From Torulaspora globosa (Eukaryota; Ascomycota; Saccharomycetes; Saccharomycetales; Saccharomycetaceae), in NCBI RefSeq assembly GCF_014133895.1, contig NC_050728.1, forward strand, positions 1,054,001 through 1,118,000: a stretch of DNA of 64,000 nucleotides, written 5' to 3'. A program made the position numbers and the translations under genes. Below the pieces are notes generated by a model, which was not told where the DNA came from, ran no database searches, and was given only the letters and a program-made list of their open reading frames with translations. The first letter of the stretch is position 1. Each line of letters begins with the position of its first letter. Below, piece after piece: positions 37,093 through 47,030 of the stretch.

Positions 37093-37383
37093 TTAAGATC
37101 GCATGGCGCAGTAACACGGCTTAGTTCTTCGAAGTTCGAACTTGGGTGTCTCTCGAACGGCGTAATTAGCTCGAGGAAGGTCTAGCTTGGCAAAACCATA
37201 GCAATTGCGATGATTTTGTAAAAGACCGAAGCAAGTGGTTTCAATGAGATCGTAAATAGCCAAAAAGAACGATCCTACCTCTGGTAAAATCACAGTAGGG
37301 CAACTACCTGGCGGTAGCACCAGATAGCACACTATTGGAAGCCATAGGAGCTGCTCTCTTATTGTCTTGCGTCGCAGCTTCAT
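37093..37383 (-). CDS. Possible small ORF, 96 codons, hydrophobic N-terminal half
   Basis: It starts at an ATG (MKLRRKTIREQLLWLPIVCYL) and encodes a basic start, one hydrophobic stretch of about 20 residues (12-33) and a Cys-rich basic tail. It lies in the 536-bp gap between the SDR gene and RQC2 on the SDR strand. I do not recognise it. It could be a small membrane protein or a chance frame in a divergent promoter. Confidence 0.2.
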   Translation of the reverse strand: MKLRRKTIREQLLWLPIVCYLVLPPGSCPTVILPEVGSFFLAIYDLIETTCFGLLQNHRNCYGFAKLDLPRANYAVRETPKFELRRTKPCYCAMRS

Positions 37384-37529
37384 AACGTACCTTTTTTTTC
37401 ATTAAAAGCTGATCGACATTGCAATGAAGTCGAAGAAGCTTTAACTTTCGTAAGATCACTCAGTAATAAGCTTTGCTCTTCCTCGCTAGCTCGAATACTA
37501 CCATTGGGATCTTAGGTCGATAAGTTGTA

Positions 37530-40500
37530 ATGAAGCAGAGAATAAGCGCATTGGACCTTCAGATTTTGGCAAGAGAGCTGAGAAACAATTTGGAAGGCTA
37601 TAGGTTGACAAATATCTACAATATTGCCGACTCTAGCAGACAGTTTCTGTTAAGATTCAACAAGCCGGAGTCAAAAGTCAGTTTGGTTGTGGATTGTGGC
37701 TTGAGAATTCATCTAACCGATTATGATAGACCGATTCCTTCGACACCTTCTGGATTCGTTGTGAAACTAAGAAAGCACCTGAGAGGAAAGAGATTGTCAG
37801 CTCTTCGGCAGGTGGAAAATGATAGAATCCTTGTCTTGCAGTTCGCTGACGGTATGTTTTACTTGGTTTTGGAGTTTTTCAGTGCTGGTAATGTAATCCT
37901 GTTAGATGAGAACAAGAAGATATTATCCCTACAAAGGATTGTTCATGAGCATGAAAATAAGGTTGGAGAAGTCTATAATATGTTCGATGACCGTATATTG
38001 GCGGCAGATTTCGTGGGCAACGCCGGCTTGATGGTTGAGCCTAGGCAGTACAGCCGCGATGACGTAAAATCGTGGCTCGATGAAGCTATCACCAAATTCT
38101 CGTTGCAGTCGAAACTAGCTGCGGTTGAGCAAGCGATGGGGTCTAAAACTGAGGGGAAAAAGAAGAATCCCAAACCGACGACAATTCATAAGTTGCTGCT
38201 GAGTAAAGAACCACATCTATCTTCCGATCTGCTATCTAAGAATTTAAAGGGGCGGAAAATTGATCCATCGACTCCTTGCATTGAGTTTTCGGATAAGGAG
38301 CAGGCTTTGGTAGATCTTTTGCTTGATACAGAGGCCGAATATCTACATTTGCTACAAAGTAAGGATGTAGGTGGATTCATCGTGGCCAAAAAAAACGCTC
38401 ACTACCAGGCAGAAAACGACTCTTCAGATTTAGAGTTCATATATGAGAACTTCCATCCTTTTCAACCGCTAGTTGAGGAGAAAGATGCTGACAAGATAAA
38501 AGTGATACATGTCCCTGGCGATTATAATAAAACTCTTGATACATTCTTCTCGACTATTGAATCTTCAAAGTATGCTCTTCGTATCCAACAGCAGGAGCAA
38601 TTGGCCAAAAAGAAGCTAGAGGACGCAAGGCAGGAAAATGACAGAAAGATCCAAGCTTTGCTAGATGTGCAGTCTTCAAATGAGCAGAAAGGTCACACTA
38701 TTATTGCGAATGCCGACCTAGTTGAGGAAGCCAAGTTTGCCGTCCAGGGCTTAGTGGATCAACAGATGGACTGGAAGACTATTGAAAAACTTATCAAGCA
38801 TGAACAGCGCAAAGGAAACAAGATTGCATTAGTGATTGACTTGCCATTGAAACTTGAAGAGAACAAAATAAACCTCTTACTACCTCATAATCCAGATCAT
38901 ACTGACCAGTCCGAGAGCAGATCGCAGCTTTCCAGTAGTGATGATGAAGCTACCGAGACGAGCGACGACGAAGAGGCCGAAGATTCCGATGCAAGCGAAG
39001 TCTCGGATTTCGAAACTGAGAACACTTTGGAGAGAGCAAACGTTAAAAAACCTGTCAATAAAGATAAGATCAAAATCGAAATCGACTTAGATCTTTCAGC
39101 ATATGCTAATGCTTCCAAATACTTTACAGTCAAAAAGAGCTCGGTTGAGAAGCAGAAGAAGGTTGAAAAGAATGTTGAAAAGGCTATGAAGAACATCGAG
39201 CAAAGAATAGACAAGCAGCTAAAGCAAAAACTGAAGGAATCACACAATGTGCTTAGGAAGGTTCGTGTCCCGTATTTCTTCGAGAAGCATTTCTGGTTTT
39301 ATTCAAGTGAAGGATTTTTGGTTTTGATGGCTAGAAGTCCGATGGAGACAGATCTAATTTACAGCAAGTACATTGAGGATGATGACATTTACATGTGCAG
39401 TAGCTTTGACACTCAGGTTTGGATAAAGAATCCAGACCGCACTGAAGTGCCGCCAAATACCCTGATGCAGGCCGGAGTTTTCTGTCTAGCTGCTAGCGAA
39501 GCTTGGTCGAAGAAGATATCCTCATCACCTCAATGGTGCTTTGCTAAAAATGTTACGAAATTCGATCAAACGGACGAAGGTATCCTGGAACCTGGTATGT
39601 TTCGTCTAAAGAAGGAAAGTGAAATGAATCACCTACCACCAGCTCAATTAGTGATGGGCTTCGGATTTCTATGGAAGGTACAAGGTGATGACGAGGACAT
39701 GGCAGAAGACGATAAGAATAAAGATAGTGAAGACGAAGATAACCAAGATGAGAGTGGCGATGAGGGCGAAGAGAAGGACGAGCACGAGACTGAGAACACA
39801 ATTATTGAAGGAGCTAGTGAAACCAAACCTGAGGCCGAATTTCAAGAAGTCAGGGAACTTTCCGTGGAATTGAAACACCTTCAAGTGGAAGCCACCTCAG
39901 AGCCTTCGGAGGCGCACAAAAACACGGGTACCGGTACTGCTTCTGTTACTGATGTCACAGAGGTTCTTCCTCAAATGAACAAGAATGTTCGAGGAAAAAA
40001 AGGCAAACTGAAGAAAATTCAGAAGAAATATGCCGATCAAGACGAGGATGAGCGCTTGAGAAGACTGGAGGCATTAGGAACCTTAAAAGGTCTCGAGAAG
40101 AATCAGTTAAAAGCACAAGAAGAATTAGCCAGGCAACAGAACAGGGAATATAAGAAGGCCAGACGAGAGAGACAGAAAGAACTGCAGACACTCCGCTTTA
40201 CGAAAAATGAAAAGGTTCAGATTAATTACGGCAAAATCGCATCGGAAATCAAGGCCAGAACTGATAAAGATGACCAAATAGTGGATGCCATTCCTGTTTT
40301 TGCGCCATGGTCAGCATTGCAAAAATGCAAATACAAAGCAAAGATTCAGCCGGGTTCTGGTAAGAAGACTAAGACTGTAACCGAGGTCCTGAATTATTTC
40401 TGCAATAGAGACGTAGACCCCTCAATGACTGACAGGGAAGCAGATTGGCCAAAAGAGCACGAGATAATTAGGCAGATGAAACCGCAAGACTTAGTGTTGA

Positions 40501-40586
40501 TAATTTGTTCAGACAAACTCAAAGTCTCCCTGCCGGGCGGAAGCAACACTCAAAAAGGGAAGGCCAAGTCAAAGAAGAAGAAATAG
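37530..40586 (+). CDS. RQC2: Ribosome quality control factor Rqc2/Tae2 (NEMF)
   Basis: A protein of 1018 residues (1038 in S. cerevisiae). Rqc2 binds stalled 60S-peptidyl-tRNA complexes, recruits Ltn1 and directs non-templated addition of C-terminal Ala/Thr (CAT) tails. The NFACT-N domain opens the protein, and residues essential for CAT tailing, Asp9, Asp98 and Arg99 (in QVENDRILV), are all present at the same numbers as in yeast. Coiled-coil arms cover about 350-400 and 530-580. An acidic linker is near 475-500, NFACT-R about 585-700, acidic repeats about 735-790, and the conserved C-terminal domain ends in a Lys-rich tail. It is convergent with RET3, as in S. cerevisiae. Confidence 0.97.
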   Translation: MKQRISALDLQILARELRNNLEGYRLTNIYNIADSSRQFLLRFNKPESKVSLVVDCGLRIHLTDYDRPIPSTPSGFVVKLRKHLRGKRLSALRQVENDRILVLQFADGMFYLVLEFFSAGNVILLDENKKILSLQRIVHEHENKVGEVYNMFDDRILAADFVGNAGLMVEPRQYSRDDVKSWLDEAITKFSLQSKLAAVEQAMGSKTEGKKKNPKPTTIHKLLLSKEPHLSSDLLSKNLKGRKIDPSTPCIEFSDKEQALVDLLLDTEAEYLHLLQSKDVGGFIVAKKNAHYQAENDSSDLEFIYENFHPFQPLVEEKDADKIKVIHVPGDYNKTLDTFFSTIESSKYALRIQQQEQLAKKKLEDARQENDRKIQALLDVQSSNEQKGHTIIANADLVEEAKFAVQGLVDQQMDWKTIEKLIKHEQRKGNKIALVIDLPLKLEENKINLLLPHNPDHTDQSESRSQLSSSDDEATETSDDEEAEDSDASEVSDFETENTLERANVKKPVNKDKIKIEIDLDLSAYANASKYFTVKKSSVEKQKKVEKNVEKAMKNIEQRIDKQLKQKLKESHNVLRKVRVPYFFEKHFWFYSSEGFLVLMARSPMETDLIYSKYIEDDDIYMCSSFDTQVWIKNPDRTEVPPNTLMQAGVFCLAASEAWSKKISSSPQWCFAKNVTKFDQTDEGILEPGMFRLKKESEMNHLPPAQLVMGFGFLWKVQGDDEDMAEDDKNKDSEDEDNQDESGDEGEEKDEHETENTIIEGASETKPEAEFQEVRELSVELKHLQVEATSEPSEAHKNTGTGTASVTDVTEVLPQMNKNVRGKKGKLKKIQKKYADQDEDERLRRLEALGTLKGLEKNQLKAQEELARQQNREYKKARRERQKELQTLRFTKNEKVQINYGKIASEIKARTDKDDQIVDAIPVFAPWSALQKCKYKAKIQPGSGKKTKTVTEVLNYFCNRDVDPSMTDREADWPKEHEIIRQMKPQDLVLIICSDKLKVSLPGGSNTQKGKAKSKKKK

Positions 40587-40665
40587 ATAATCTGCCATGA
40601 ACCGATTTGAATTTGAATCCTCAAATATCAATCAAAAATTCTTAATTAGACATCTCTATTAAAGA

Positions 40666-41235
40666 TTACATGCTCTGTTGTAGCCTTTCCTGCAGCTTAC
40701 TTTTAGCAAAACCCCAAGCACCAAGTAGACCCTTATCCAGATCGAGAGATACCTGCGGCTCATTACTTGGTGGTTTGGTTACTCTTGACGCGATGGTGGC
40801 TGGATCAGTCTCCAAGATGATCCCATTGTCAACCGTTTCATCGATGGCTAACAAAACCATATCATAATGCTCTTGAATATTCTTCTTATCAATTCCAGAA
40901 TTTAAGATCAAGTCCAGCGAGTCTTTAAACGCTGAAAACGCCTGTTGTAGAACTATTTCATTCTCGTCCATTGAACCTAGCAAGTACAAAGTCACGTCCA
41001 TGTACTCCTTGTAAAAAACCAAATGATCTTCAAAAATAAGAATATCAGAGTCCTGCTTATGTGTTTTTTGCGCCAGCTGCTTCTCAAACTCCTTCTGCCT
41101 CTTCACACTCTGTAAGGAACCCTTACGTTTATCTTCCGCCACATGAGGCGATTGGTAGTATTTCGCATGGATTCTGCTACCTGTGTTATCCAAAATCAAA
41201 ATGGCCTGTACAGAATACAACGAGAGCCTTGACAT
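40666..41235 (-). CDS. RET3: COPI coatomer zeta subunit Ret3
   Basis: A protein of 189 residues, the length of yeast Ret3. Zeta-COP has a longin-like fold and pairs with gamma-COP (Sec21) in the adaptor-like part of the COPI coat for Golgi-to-ER retrieval. It begins LYSVQAILILDNTGSRIHAK; FYKEYMDVTLYLLGSMDENE and LAIDETVDNGIILETDP are family signatures. It is convergent with RQC2 and divergent from TAF3. Adjacent pairs match S. cerevisiae, but the whole block is inverted. Confidence 0.96.
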   Translation of the reverse strand: MSRLSLYSVQAILILDNTGSRIHAKYYQSPHVAEDKRKGSLQSVKRQKEFEKQLAQKTHKQDSDILIFEDHLVFYKEYMDVTLYLLGSMDENEIVLQQAFSAFKDSLDLILNSGIDKKNIQEHYDMVLLAIDETVDNGIILETDPATIASRVTKPPSNEPQVSLDLDKGLLGAWGFAKSKLQERLQQSM

Positions 41236-41344
41236 CTCAACTCAATTGATCCTCTGTGGCTCTTCCACTATAAGATCAACAGTCCTCTTAGTTTAAATAT
41301 GTTAAGAAGTTCATCAACTTTGAAGTCTCTTGATACTCTTGATG

Positions 41345-41351
41345 CGGGTAA
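41345..41351 (-). promoter_or_regulatory. Reb1-type site in RET3-TAF3 divergent promoter
   Basis: CGGGTAA is exact and sits midway in the 247-bp gap between divergent genes, the usual spot for a nucleosome-clearing factor. Motif match only. Confidence 0.4.
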
Positions 41352-41482
41352 CCCCATGGTAGACCAGATGAAAAAAGTGGTTTGAAGTCTGAAGACTGTT
41401 GATAGCTGCTAAAGATGCTCATTGAAGCCGTTAAATCGGGTTTCCCGTCTCTAGTAGCACCATCATATGGTGAGTTATTGTT

Positions 41483-42556
41483 ATGGCCGCGACTTCTGAT
41501 TTTTATTTCGGCTTACTGCGCGTTTCGATGATACAATTGTTGAAGTCCCACGGCTTCGATAGGGCAAAACCAAGTACGATTGATATTATAACTGACTTGT
41601 ACATTAGATATCTGAGGGTTCTCACTTCGGAAATTATAAAGTCAGCACAATCGAGGCTAGACTGGGATGATACTCTTGCACTACAAGATTTGACTTTGGG
41701 CCTGCAAAATTTGGGCATAATTAAACCTGTCGATGTGCTGGATGTATACGATGAGAACCCGAATTTGGTCAGCGATGAGGGAATGAGAAAGCTTAAAGAG
41801 TGGTGTGTCAGAGATCGCCAGCCGGCGGACGCAAGGAAAGTAGCGCTGCCGTCTGGCAGTCTTTTGCGCAGCAATTCAAAGGGCTCGAAACCACCTTCAC
41901 TGATTCCGGAATATATAAACCAATTGCAACACGGCGGTCAAGGAGCTGGCGACACCAATGGCAACGAGGAAGATAAACTGGTTGAGGAATTGATTAACAA
42001 CGGCGATGTAGATGATTGGATAAGGCTCGTCCTCTCTCGTCAGCGAATCAACCACGCAAAACGGGCGACCGGCAAGGAACCCCAGACTCTCGATGACCTA
42101 TCGTCAGTTCCAGGCTTCAAGCACTCCGTATTAAACGCCAACAATATCAGCGCATCCGGTAACCAAACGGTCCCGGATTGCGCCCTGGCTAACTCTGGAG
42201 AAGAAGCGAGTATTGCAAGAAAGGGCACTGAGCTATTGCAGAAACTGCCCGTAATGAGACCCGAGTGGAAGCTAGAAAACCTGTCACTCTCGTTTGATAA
42301 AGATGAGGGCAGCGAAAATAATGAAGACCTCGAGAGCTTACAAAACGACAGTGCCGTCGACGATATCCCGACTAGTTTACCACCAGAAGAAGATTTTGAC
42401 GATCTCGGCACCAACGGATCAAATTTTATTCTCGGCGACAACACCGATACTCAGATTGCCGAGATGGAGGATATGGATAACACTTTCCAGCGAAGGGAAT
42501 CGCTGGACTTTGGAAATACACCGCATGCTCTCAATTTCGAGTACAATGGATTTTAA
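41483..42556 (+). CDS. TAF3: TFIID subunit Taf3
   Basis: A protein of 357 residues (353 in S. cerevisiae). The first ~80 residues form a histone-fold (bromo-associated) domain: FYFGLLRVSMIQLLKSHGFD and then TDLYIRYLRVLTSEIIKSAQ. It pairs with Taf10 in TFIID. The rest is acidic and unstructured. Unlike animal Taf3 there is no PHD finger, which is normal for budding yeasts. It lies between RET3 and RRP12, matching S. cerevisiae neighbours. Confidence 0.92.
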   Translation: MAATSDFYFGLLRVSMIQLLKSHGFDRAKPSTIDIITDLYIRYLRVLTSEIIKSAQSRLDWDDTLALQDLTLGLQNLGIIKPVDVLDVYDENPNLVSDEGMRKLKEWCVRDRQPADARKVALPSGSLLRSNSKGSKPPSLIPEYINQLQHGGQGAGDTNGNEEDKLVEELINNGDVDDWIRLVLSRQRINHAKRATGKEPQTLDDLSSVPGFKHSVLNANNISASGNQTVPDCALANSGEEASIARKGTELLQKLPVMRPEWKLENLSLSFDKDEGSENNEDLESLQNDSAVDDIPTSLPPEEDFDDLGTNGSNFILGDNTDTQIAEMEDMDNTFQRRESLDFGNTPHALNFEYNGF

Positions 42557-42664
42557 TGACAGCGAAGCTTTAACGCATAGGTAAACGTTACAGATATACT
42601 TCAAGAAATAATTAATGACAGTCAATAATATACATGTAATATTCATTCGGATTTACGTAAGACT

Positions 42665-45600
42665 CTATAGTTTCCTTTTCGATTTGTACTTCGGTCCTTT
42701 TTTGCCGCTCTTATTAATTTTATTCTTATTGGTGGCAGCCCTTTTAGGAATGTCTTTAACTCCATCATCCTCATCGTCATTCAACGCTGCTCCTGCTCTT
42801 GCTCCTTTTTTAAATTTCAATCTATTCTTTTGACCTCTGATAGGTCCTTGCTTCACAGCGTCCAGGTAGGCATTGATACCGCTGGTAACTGATTTCAAGG
42901 GGTCTTCATCGTCGCCAGACACCTTACGATCGTTTTTCATAATTAACCTGCCCTCCGAATCGAAATTGAACATGTCGTCTTGCAGCAGTTTCTTCTTCTG
43001 ATCATTTGTGAACTTCTTAGGGCGCGTCGAAGATATATGAGCTAAAGTTTGTGAATCCAACAGATCTAGCGGATTGTCATTCGATTCCACGATAAACTGC
43101 TTGGCCTGAGATCTTCGTCCGTTACGAGTTTCATCTTCTTCATCTTCTCCCTCTTCCTCTTCCTCTGACATTTCGTAAATTGCTTCATCAAAGGCGTTCA
43201 TAAAACGAGAGCCCTTATTAGAAGTAGTAGATACGGCGGCGCCTTCGCTTTCTTCTTCCTTTCTTTTACTTCTATTCTTTGTTTTCCTGATGTTAGCCAA
43301 TAACCTCAGGTCATCAGCAGGGAAGTTGGCTTCGATAAATTCGTACCCGTACTTTCTAATCAGTCTTTCGATTATGTGCTTCACTTTGGCTTTGAAGTGA
43401 CCTGTATGTTCGTGTGACCAACGCAACAGCTTGACTATCAAAGCTGGAACCTTTTCTCTCATCAGCTCATCTGGAAGACCAAGAACGCATACCTTGGCGA
43501 AACCAATGGCACTCTTGGCAATTTCTCTCGAATTAGACGTCAAATAGAGTTCAATAGTGTCGTAGATGTCCAAGAGGACTGAATGGTCTACCTGATCCTT
43601 GTATTCAAAGATGAGGCAAGCAAATGCCGTGATTGTGCTACTAACCATATGTTGCGATTCACCAATCAAACCGGCAGCAATGATCTTAAAGAACTCTGAA
43701 ATGCTTGATGGCTGATCGGGAGTCTCTGGATTATATCCGGGAACCTTGGATAATGAGATCACTCCATTTGGATCATTCATCTTCTTCCCCATGGCTATCA
43801 ACGTTTCGAAGCTTAATTCCCTTGATTTTTCGTTGACATCCTTTGTAGCTAAAATGACTTCAGCGATGACTTGCACAATGAAGTCCAAATGATTTGAAGG
43901 CAAAATATCGACAACTGTTCTAATAGCGGCCAGCCTGGCGGACTTGGACGATGTTTGCACAGTCCCAGAATTTACCAACATGACTTTCTCCACGTCACTG
44001 ATGTAGCCAGCTAAGGCCTCTGCACCAGCTTGCGGTTCTGCTAACCTCGTGATAATCCTGTAAGCCCTCTTTTGAGTCAAGGCATCTTTTGAGCTTACGG
44101 TGGCTCCAAACAGTGAGAATAGAGCAGGATACGCGGAAACGGGTAAATACTTGGACATGCAAACCACTATGTCCAAGAGAGTTGCGCTAAGTTGGGGCTG
44201 TCCTTTCGATGGTCTTCCGGTCTCCTCGTCCATGGCCTTTTTTAGTAAAGCACAAACATTGTCGAACATCTTCCTAAGGTCTTCTGCTGAAGCAATCTTG
44301 AGATACGATTCGATCGTTTCAAGTATGTAACCTCTTGCATTAGCAGCCGTTTGAGTATAAACATTGAAGAGAACTGCCAATAGGTTGGCAGTCTTGCCTT
44401 TCAAAAACTCCAAGCCTTCCGTGGCTTTACCCACGGGGAAATGCTGCTGCAATAGTATGTCGTCAGCGTAGACACCATTGATATATGCTAGGTTAGTTTC
44501 CACTAAGTTTTTGAAAGAGTGACAGATCGTGGTTCTCAATTCGACTTTCTGATACAGCAGCGAGGAGAGATCAGCGGCGAATTTATCGGTGAAAGCTTTC
44601 TCTAAGTCAACAGGCAACTCGCAAAAGTGAGGTAGGGTCGACCATATTTGGTCGAGAACAGTCTGAAAGATTTTCAGTTGCACGGACTCCTTTGGTAATT
44701 GTTCACACTTGGCTTGATAGATCTCAATCAACGGTACCAGTTCCTCAATAAAAACGGCAAGCTCGGTATTTCTAGTATTATCTCTGATTAAGGGCAAGAG
44801 CCATGCCCTCCCTGGTTTGCTGTCGGATGGCTCTACTAAGTTCAGAGGCAAGCTGGATAAAACTTTCTTTGGCCCAATGGAAGTAATGGCGGCAGCGATC
44901 ACTGCCTCAGCTTCAGAACGCAATTCTAAAAATTCTTCCTCGCTAGTTCTCCAACCTCCCACAATTTCCAGTGGTGCAATGAGTTCAGGATATGACCTGT
45001 ATCTAAATTTTGTAATGGCGGTTCTCAAGACATTCAGCACTTCTTTGGCACAATGAATGTACCTAACGGATAATAATTCGACGAAGATTTCGGAGAGGTC
45101 CGACAGGACTTGATCGACCGCCTCAAAAGTATTTTCATCCATTGCTGGTGGATACAGCAGTAGTTCGTCCTTCACGGCATCCGCGACCGTAGCCACGAGA
45201 CATTGGGATGCGCTATGATACACCTCTGGTGTCTCGCTGGCGAGATATTGTGACATCAGCTTGAAGACGTCAGGAATCTTGGACAAACATTTCAGAGGCT
45301 GGTGCATCGCGTAAGCCGATAAACCTTTTACCAGAACTGCTATCCACGATCCCACGAGGTTGGCATCACTACTTGATGGGGTCAAAGAAAAGATGACATC
45401 CAGCAGTTTCAAAGATTTGCTTTCAGCGAGAGTCGAGTCAGAACTTAGTTCCGAGATGATCTTGAAAAGGTTTTCAAAGCATTCGAAAGCCGCCTTAACT
45501 AGATACTGGTCGGAACTTTTCGTCACCGCGAGCAGCAAATCACACAGAACCTCAATCTGCTGGCTAGGCCATTGGCCAGTTGACACAACGGCATTGATAA

Positions 45601-46336
45601 GCCTTAGAGCTCTGATAATATCATTATTCGTTTCACTGGCGGCCCCCTGCGCTTTAAGCTTCTTACTGGAAGTATTCGCCGCTGTGTCCAACGCTTTTTG
45701 TAGACTATTTACGGCGAAGATAGTAACTGGCACGGCGGCAACATGCCCAGCTGTGGGGGCTGCTGGTGGATTACTCAAAATAGCGCTAACACCTTCGACC
45801 GCCCTCTTCCTCACTTTCGGTCTGGGATCCAGGGATAACTGCAACAACCCTTGCAAACCTCTATTCGGCGTGATACTCAAATCCTGTGTGTTGTTCCACG
45901 CTTGCGCGTCCTGGGCTATCAGCAGCGCTTCCAAACAGCCGATGGCGGATCTTATCAAAGGTGCCTCTGCGTTTTCGTCCGTTATGAAAGGTGCTATCTT
46001 GGTCAGAATCTCTGCAAATTTAGATCTCAACAGCGTTTTGGGAGCGTAATGGAAAATCAAATCGAGAAGGTAACACGACGAAGTAGCCAACTGTAGGTTA
46101 CCGATTTCACCGGTCTCGCGCACGATCACCTGGTCCAAAAGTGACATCAATGCAATCAGATACTTGACTATGTTGCTAGAAATGTTTTGATCCTGTGAAC
46201 TTTCGATGTTCTCTTCCACTGCAGATAAAATGATAGCCACATGTTTCTGGTTTTCCAGTTTTGAACTGATCTGCTGCCTTATCTTGGCCAGTTTTTCCTC
46301 CAGTTCCAGCCAGCGAGCAGCTTGATCGGCTTCCAT
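42665..46336 (-). CDS. RRP12: Ribosome export/assembly factor Rrp12
   Basis: A protein of 1223 residues (1228 in S. cerevisiae). Rrp12 is a HEAT-repeat protein that accompanies pre-40S and pre-60S particles, binds Ran and aids nuclear export and late rRNA processing. Alpha-helical repeats fill about 1-1000. The C-terminal ~200 residues carry acidic (EMSEEEEEGEDEEDE) and Lys/Arg-rich (KKGPKYKSKRKL at the very end) segments that act as rRNA contacts or nuclear signals. Its promoter carries PAC and RRPE motifs, the ribosome-biogenesis signature. It is divergent from MRPS16. Confidence 0.97.
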   Translation of the reverse strand: MEADQAARWLELEEKLAKIRQQISSKLENQKHVAIILSAVEENIESSQDQNISSNIVKYLIALMSLLDQVIVRETGEIGNLQLATSSCYLLDLIFHYAPKTLLRSKFAEILTKIAPFITDENAEAPLIRSAIGCLEALLIAQDAQAWNNTQDLSITPNRGLQGLLQLSLDPRPKVRKRAVEGVSAILSNPPAAPTAGHVAAVPVTIFAVNSLQKALDTAANTSSKKLKAQGAASETNNDIIRALRLINAVVSTGQWPSQQIEVLCDLLLAVTKSSDQYLVKAAFECFENLFKIISELSSDSTLAESKSLKLLDVIFSLTPSSSDANLVGSWIAVLVKGLSAYAMHQPLKCLSKIPDVFKLMSQYLASETPEVYHSASQCLVATVADAVKDELLLYPPAMDENTFEAVDQVLSDLSEIFVELLSVRYIHCAKEVLNVLRTAITKFRYRSYPELIAPLEIVGGWRTSEEEFLELRSEAEAVIAAAITSIGPKKVLSSLPLNLVEPSDSKPGRAWLLPLIRDNTRNTELAVFIEELVPLIEIYQAKCEQLPKESVQLKIFQTVLDQIWSTLPHFCELPVDLEKAFTDKFAADLSSLLYQKVELRTTICHSFKNLVETNLAYINGVYADDILLQQHFPVGKATEGLEFLKGKTANLLAVLFNVYTQTAANARGYILETIESYLKIASAEDLRKMFDNVCALLKKAMDEETGRPSKGQPQLSATLLDIVVCMSKYLPVSAYPALFSLFGATVSSKDALTQKRAYRIITRLAEPQAGAEALAGYISDVEKVMLVNSGTVQTSSKSARLAAIRTVVDILPSNHLDFIVQVIAEVILATKDVNEKSRELSFETLIAMGKKMNDPNGVISLSKVPGYNPETPDQPSSISEFFKIIAAGLIGESQHMVSSTITAFACLIFEYKDQVDHSVLLDIYDTIELYLTSNSREIAKSAIGFAKVCVLGLPDELMREKVPALIVKLLRWSHEHTGHFKAKVKHIIERLIRKYGYEFIEANFPADDLRLLANIRKTKNRSKRKEEESEGAAVSTTSNKGSRFMNAFDEAIYEMSEEEEEGEDEEDETRNGRRSQAKQFIVESNDNPLDLLDSQTLAHISSTRPKKFTNDQKKKLLQDDMFNFDSEGRLIMKNDRKVSGDDEDPLKSVTSGINAYLDAVKQGPIRGQKNRLKFKKGARAGAALNDDEDDGVKDIPKRAATNKNKINKSGKKGPKYKSKRKL

Positions 46337-46402
46337 GGTAATTGGCTTCTAGATTGATCGGGACCGACGCCTATCGGGCTGAAATGAGTGTCTAATAGCT
46401 GA

Positions 46403-46451
46403 GATGAGATGCGATGAGATGCGGTGAGATGAGCTTCCATCGAAAATTTTC
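46403..46451 (-). promoter_or_regulatory. PAC repeats and RRPE motif in the RRP12 promoter
   Basis: GATGAGAT-type units recur from 46403, with an exact PAC core GCGATGAGATG at 46411-46421. The palindromic RRPE core GAAAATTTTC lies at 46442-46451. Together these bind Tod6/Dot6 and Stb3 and couple ribosome-biogenesis genes to growth. They lie 67-115 bp upstream of the RRP12 start. Confidence 0.75.
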
Positions 46452-46573
46452 AGTTGTGAAATTCTTATCATAACGTACGACCAGTTAACTTCATATAGTC
46501 AAAGTTGACCTGAACAACTCACAAGCTCTGAGTCGAGAGAGGCCATCGACTGAAGCGGTAATCCACGCCAGCT

Positions 46574-46933
46574 ATGGGTTTGGGACTGGTTAGGATAAGA
46601 TTGGCCAGATTTGGCAGAACCAACTCTCCGGTTTACAATATTGTGGTTACGAACGCGCACAAGGCAAGGGACGCGAAACCGATCGAGGTACTAGGGACCT
46701 ACAATCCGATACCAAGACCACGTACTGTCAAACAGAAGAAGCAGGGGATGGTGGCTATAAAGGATGTGCAACTTGACTTCGATAGGGCGAAGTATTGGAT
46801 AGGTGTTGGGGCGCAACCAAGTGAGACTGTGACGAAATTGCTGCAGAAAAGTGGCATACTGGATGAATCTTGGGGCAAGAGCTATGCGTCGTCAAGGAAA
46901 GTGGTGGCACCAAGAAGAGAAGTGCTAGAGTGA
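46574..46933 (+). CDS. MRPS16: Mitochondrial small-subunit ribosomal protein bS16m
   Basis: A protein of 119 residues (121 in S. cerevisiae). It starts with the bS16 pattern: [36 protein letters not shown], then [19 protein letters not shown]. The basic N-terminus doubles as import signal, and a short yeast-specific tail follows. It belongs to the mitochondrial 37S ribosome. Divergent from RRP12. Confidence 0.96.
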   Translation: MGLGLVRIRLARFGRTNSPVYNIVVTNAHKARDAKPIEVLGTYNPIPRPRTVKQKKQGMVAIKDVQLDFDRAKYWIGVGAQPSETVTKLLQKSGILDESWGKSYASSRKVVAPRREVLE

Positions 46934-47030
46934 TGAGTTGAGACCACATTATACCCGTATATAAGGTAGGAGTGTAAAGTTGCATGTAAATAACAAATTC
47001 ATGAGGGAGACGATGTTCTCGGGGCTACAG

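Noticed and set aside
45360..46049. 229-codon plus-strand frame inside RRP12
   Set aside because: Antisense shadow of a strongly supported gene; composition follows the codon structure of RRP12.
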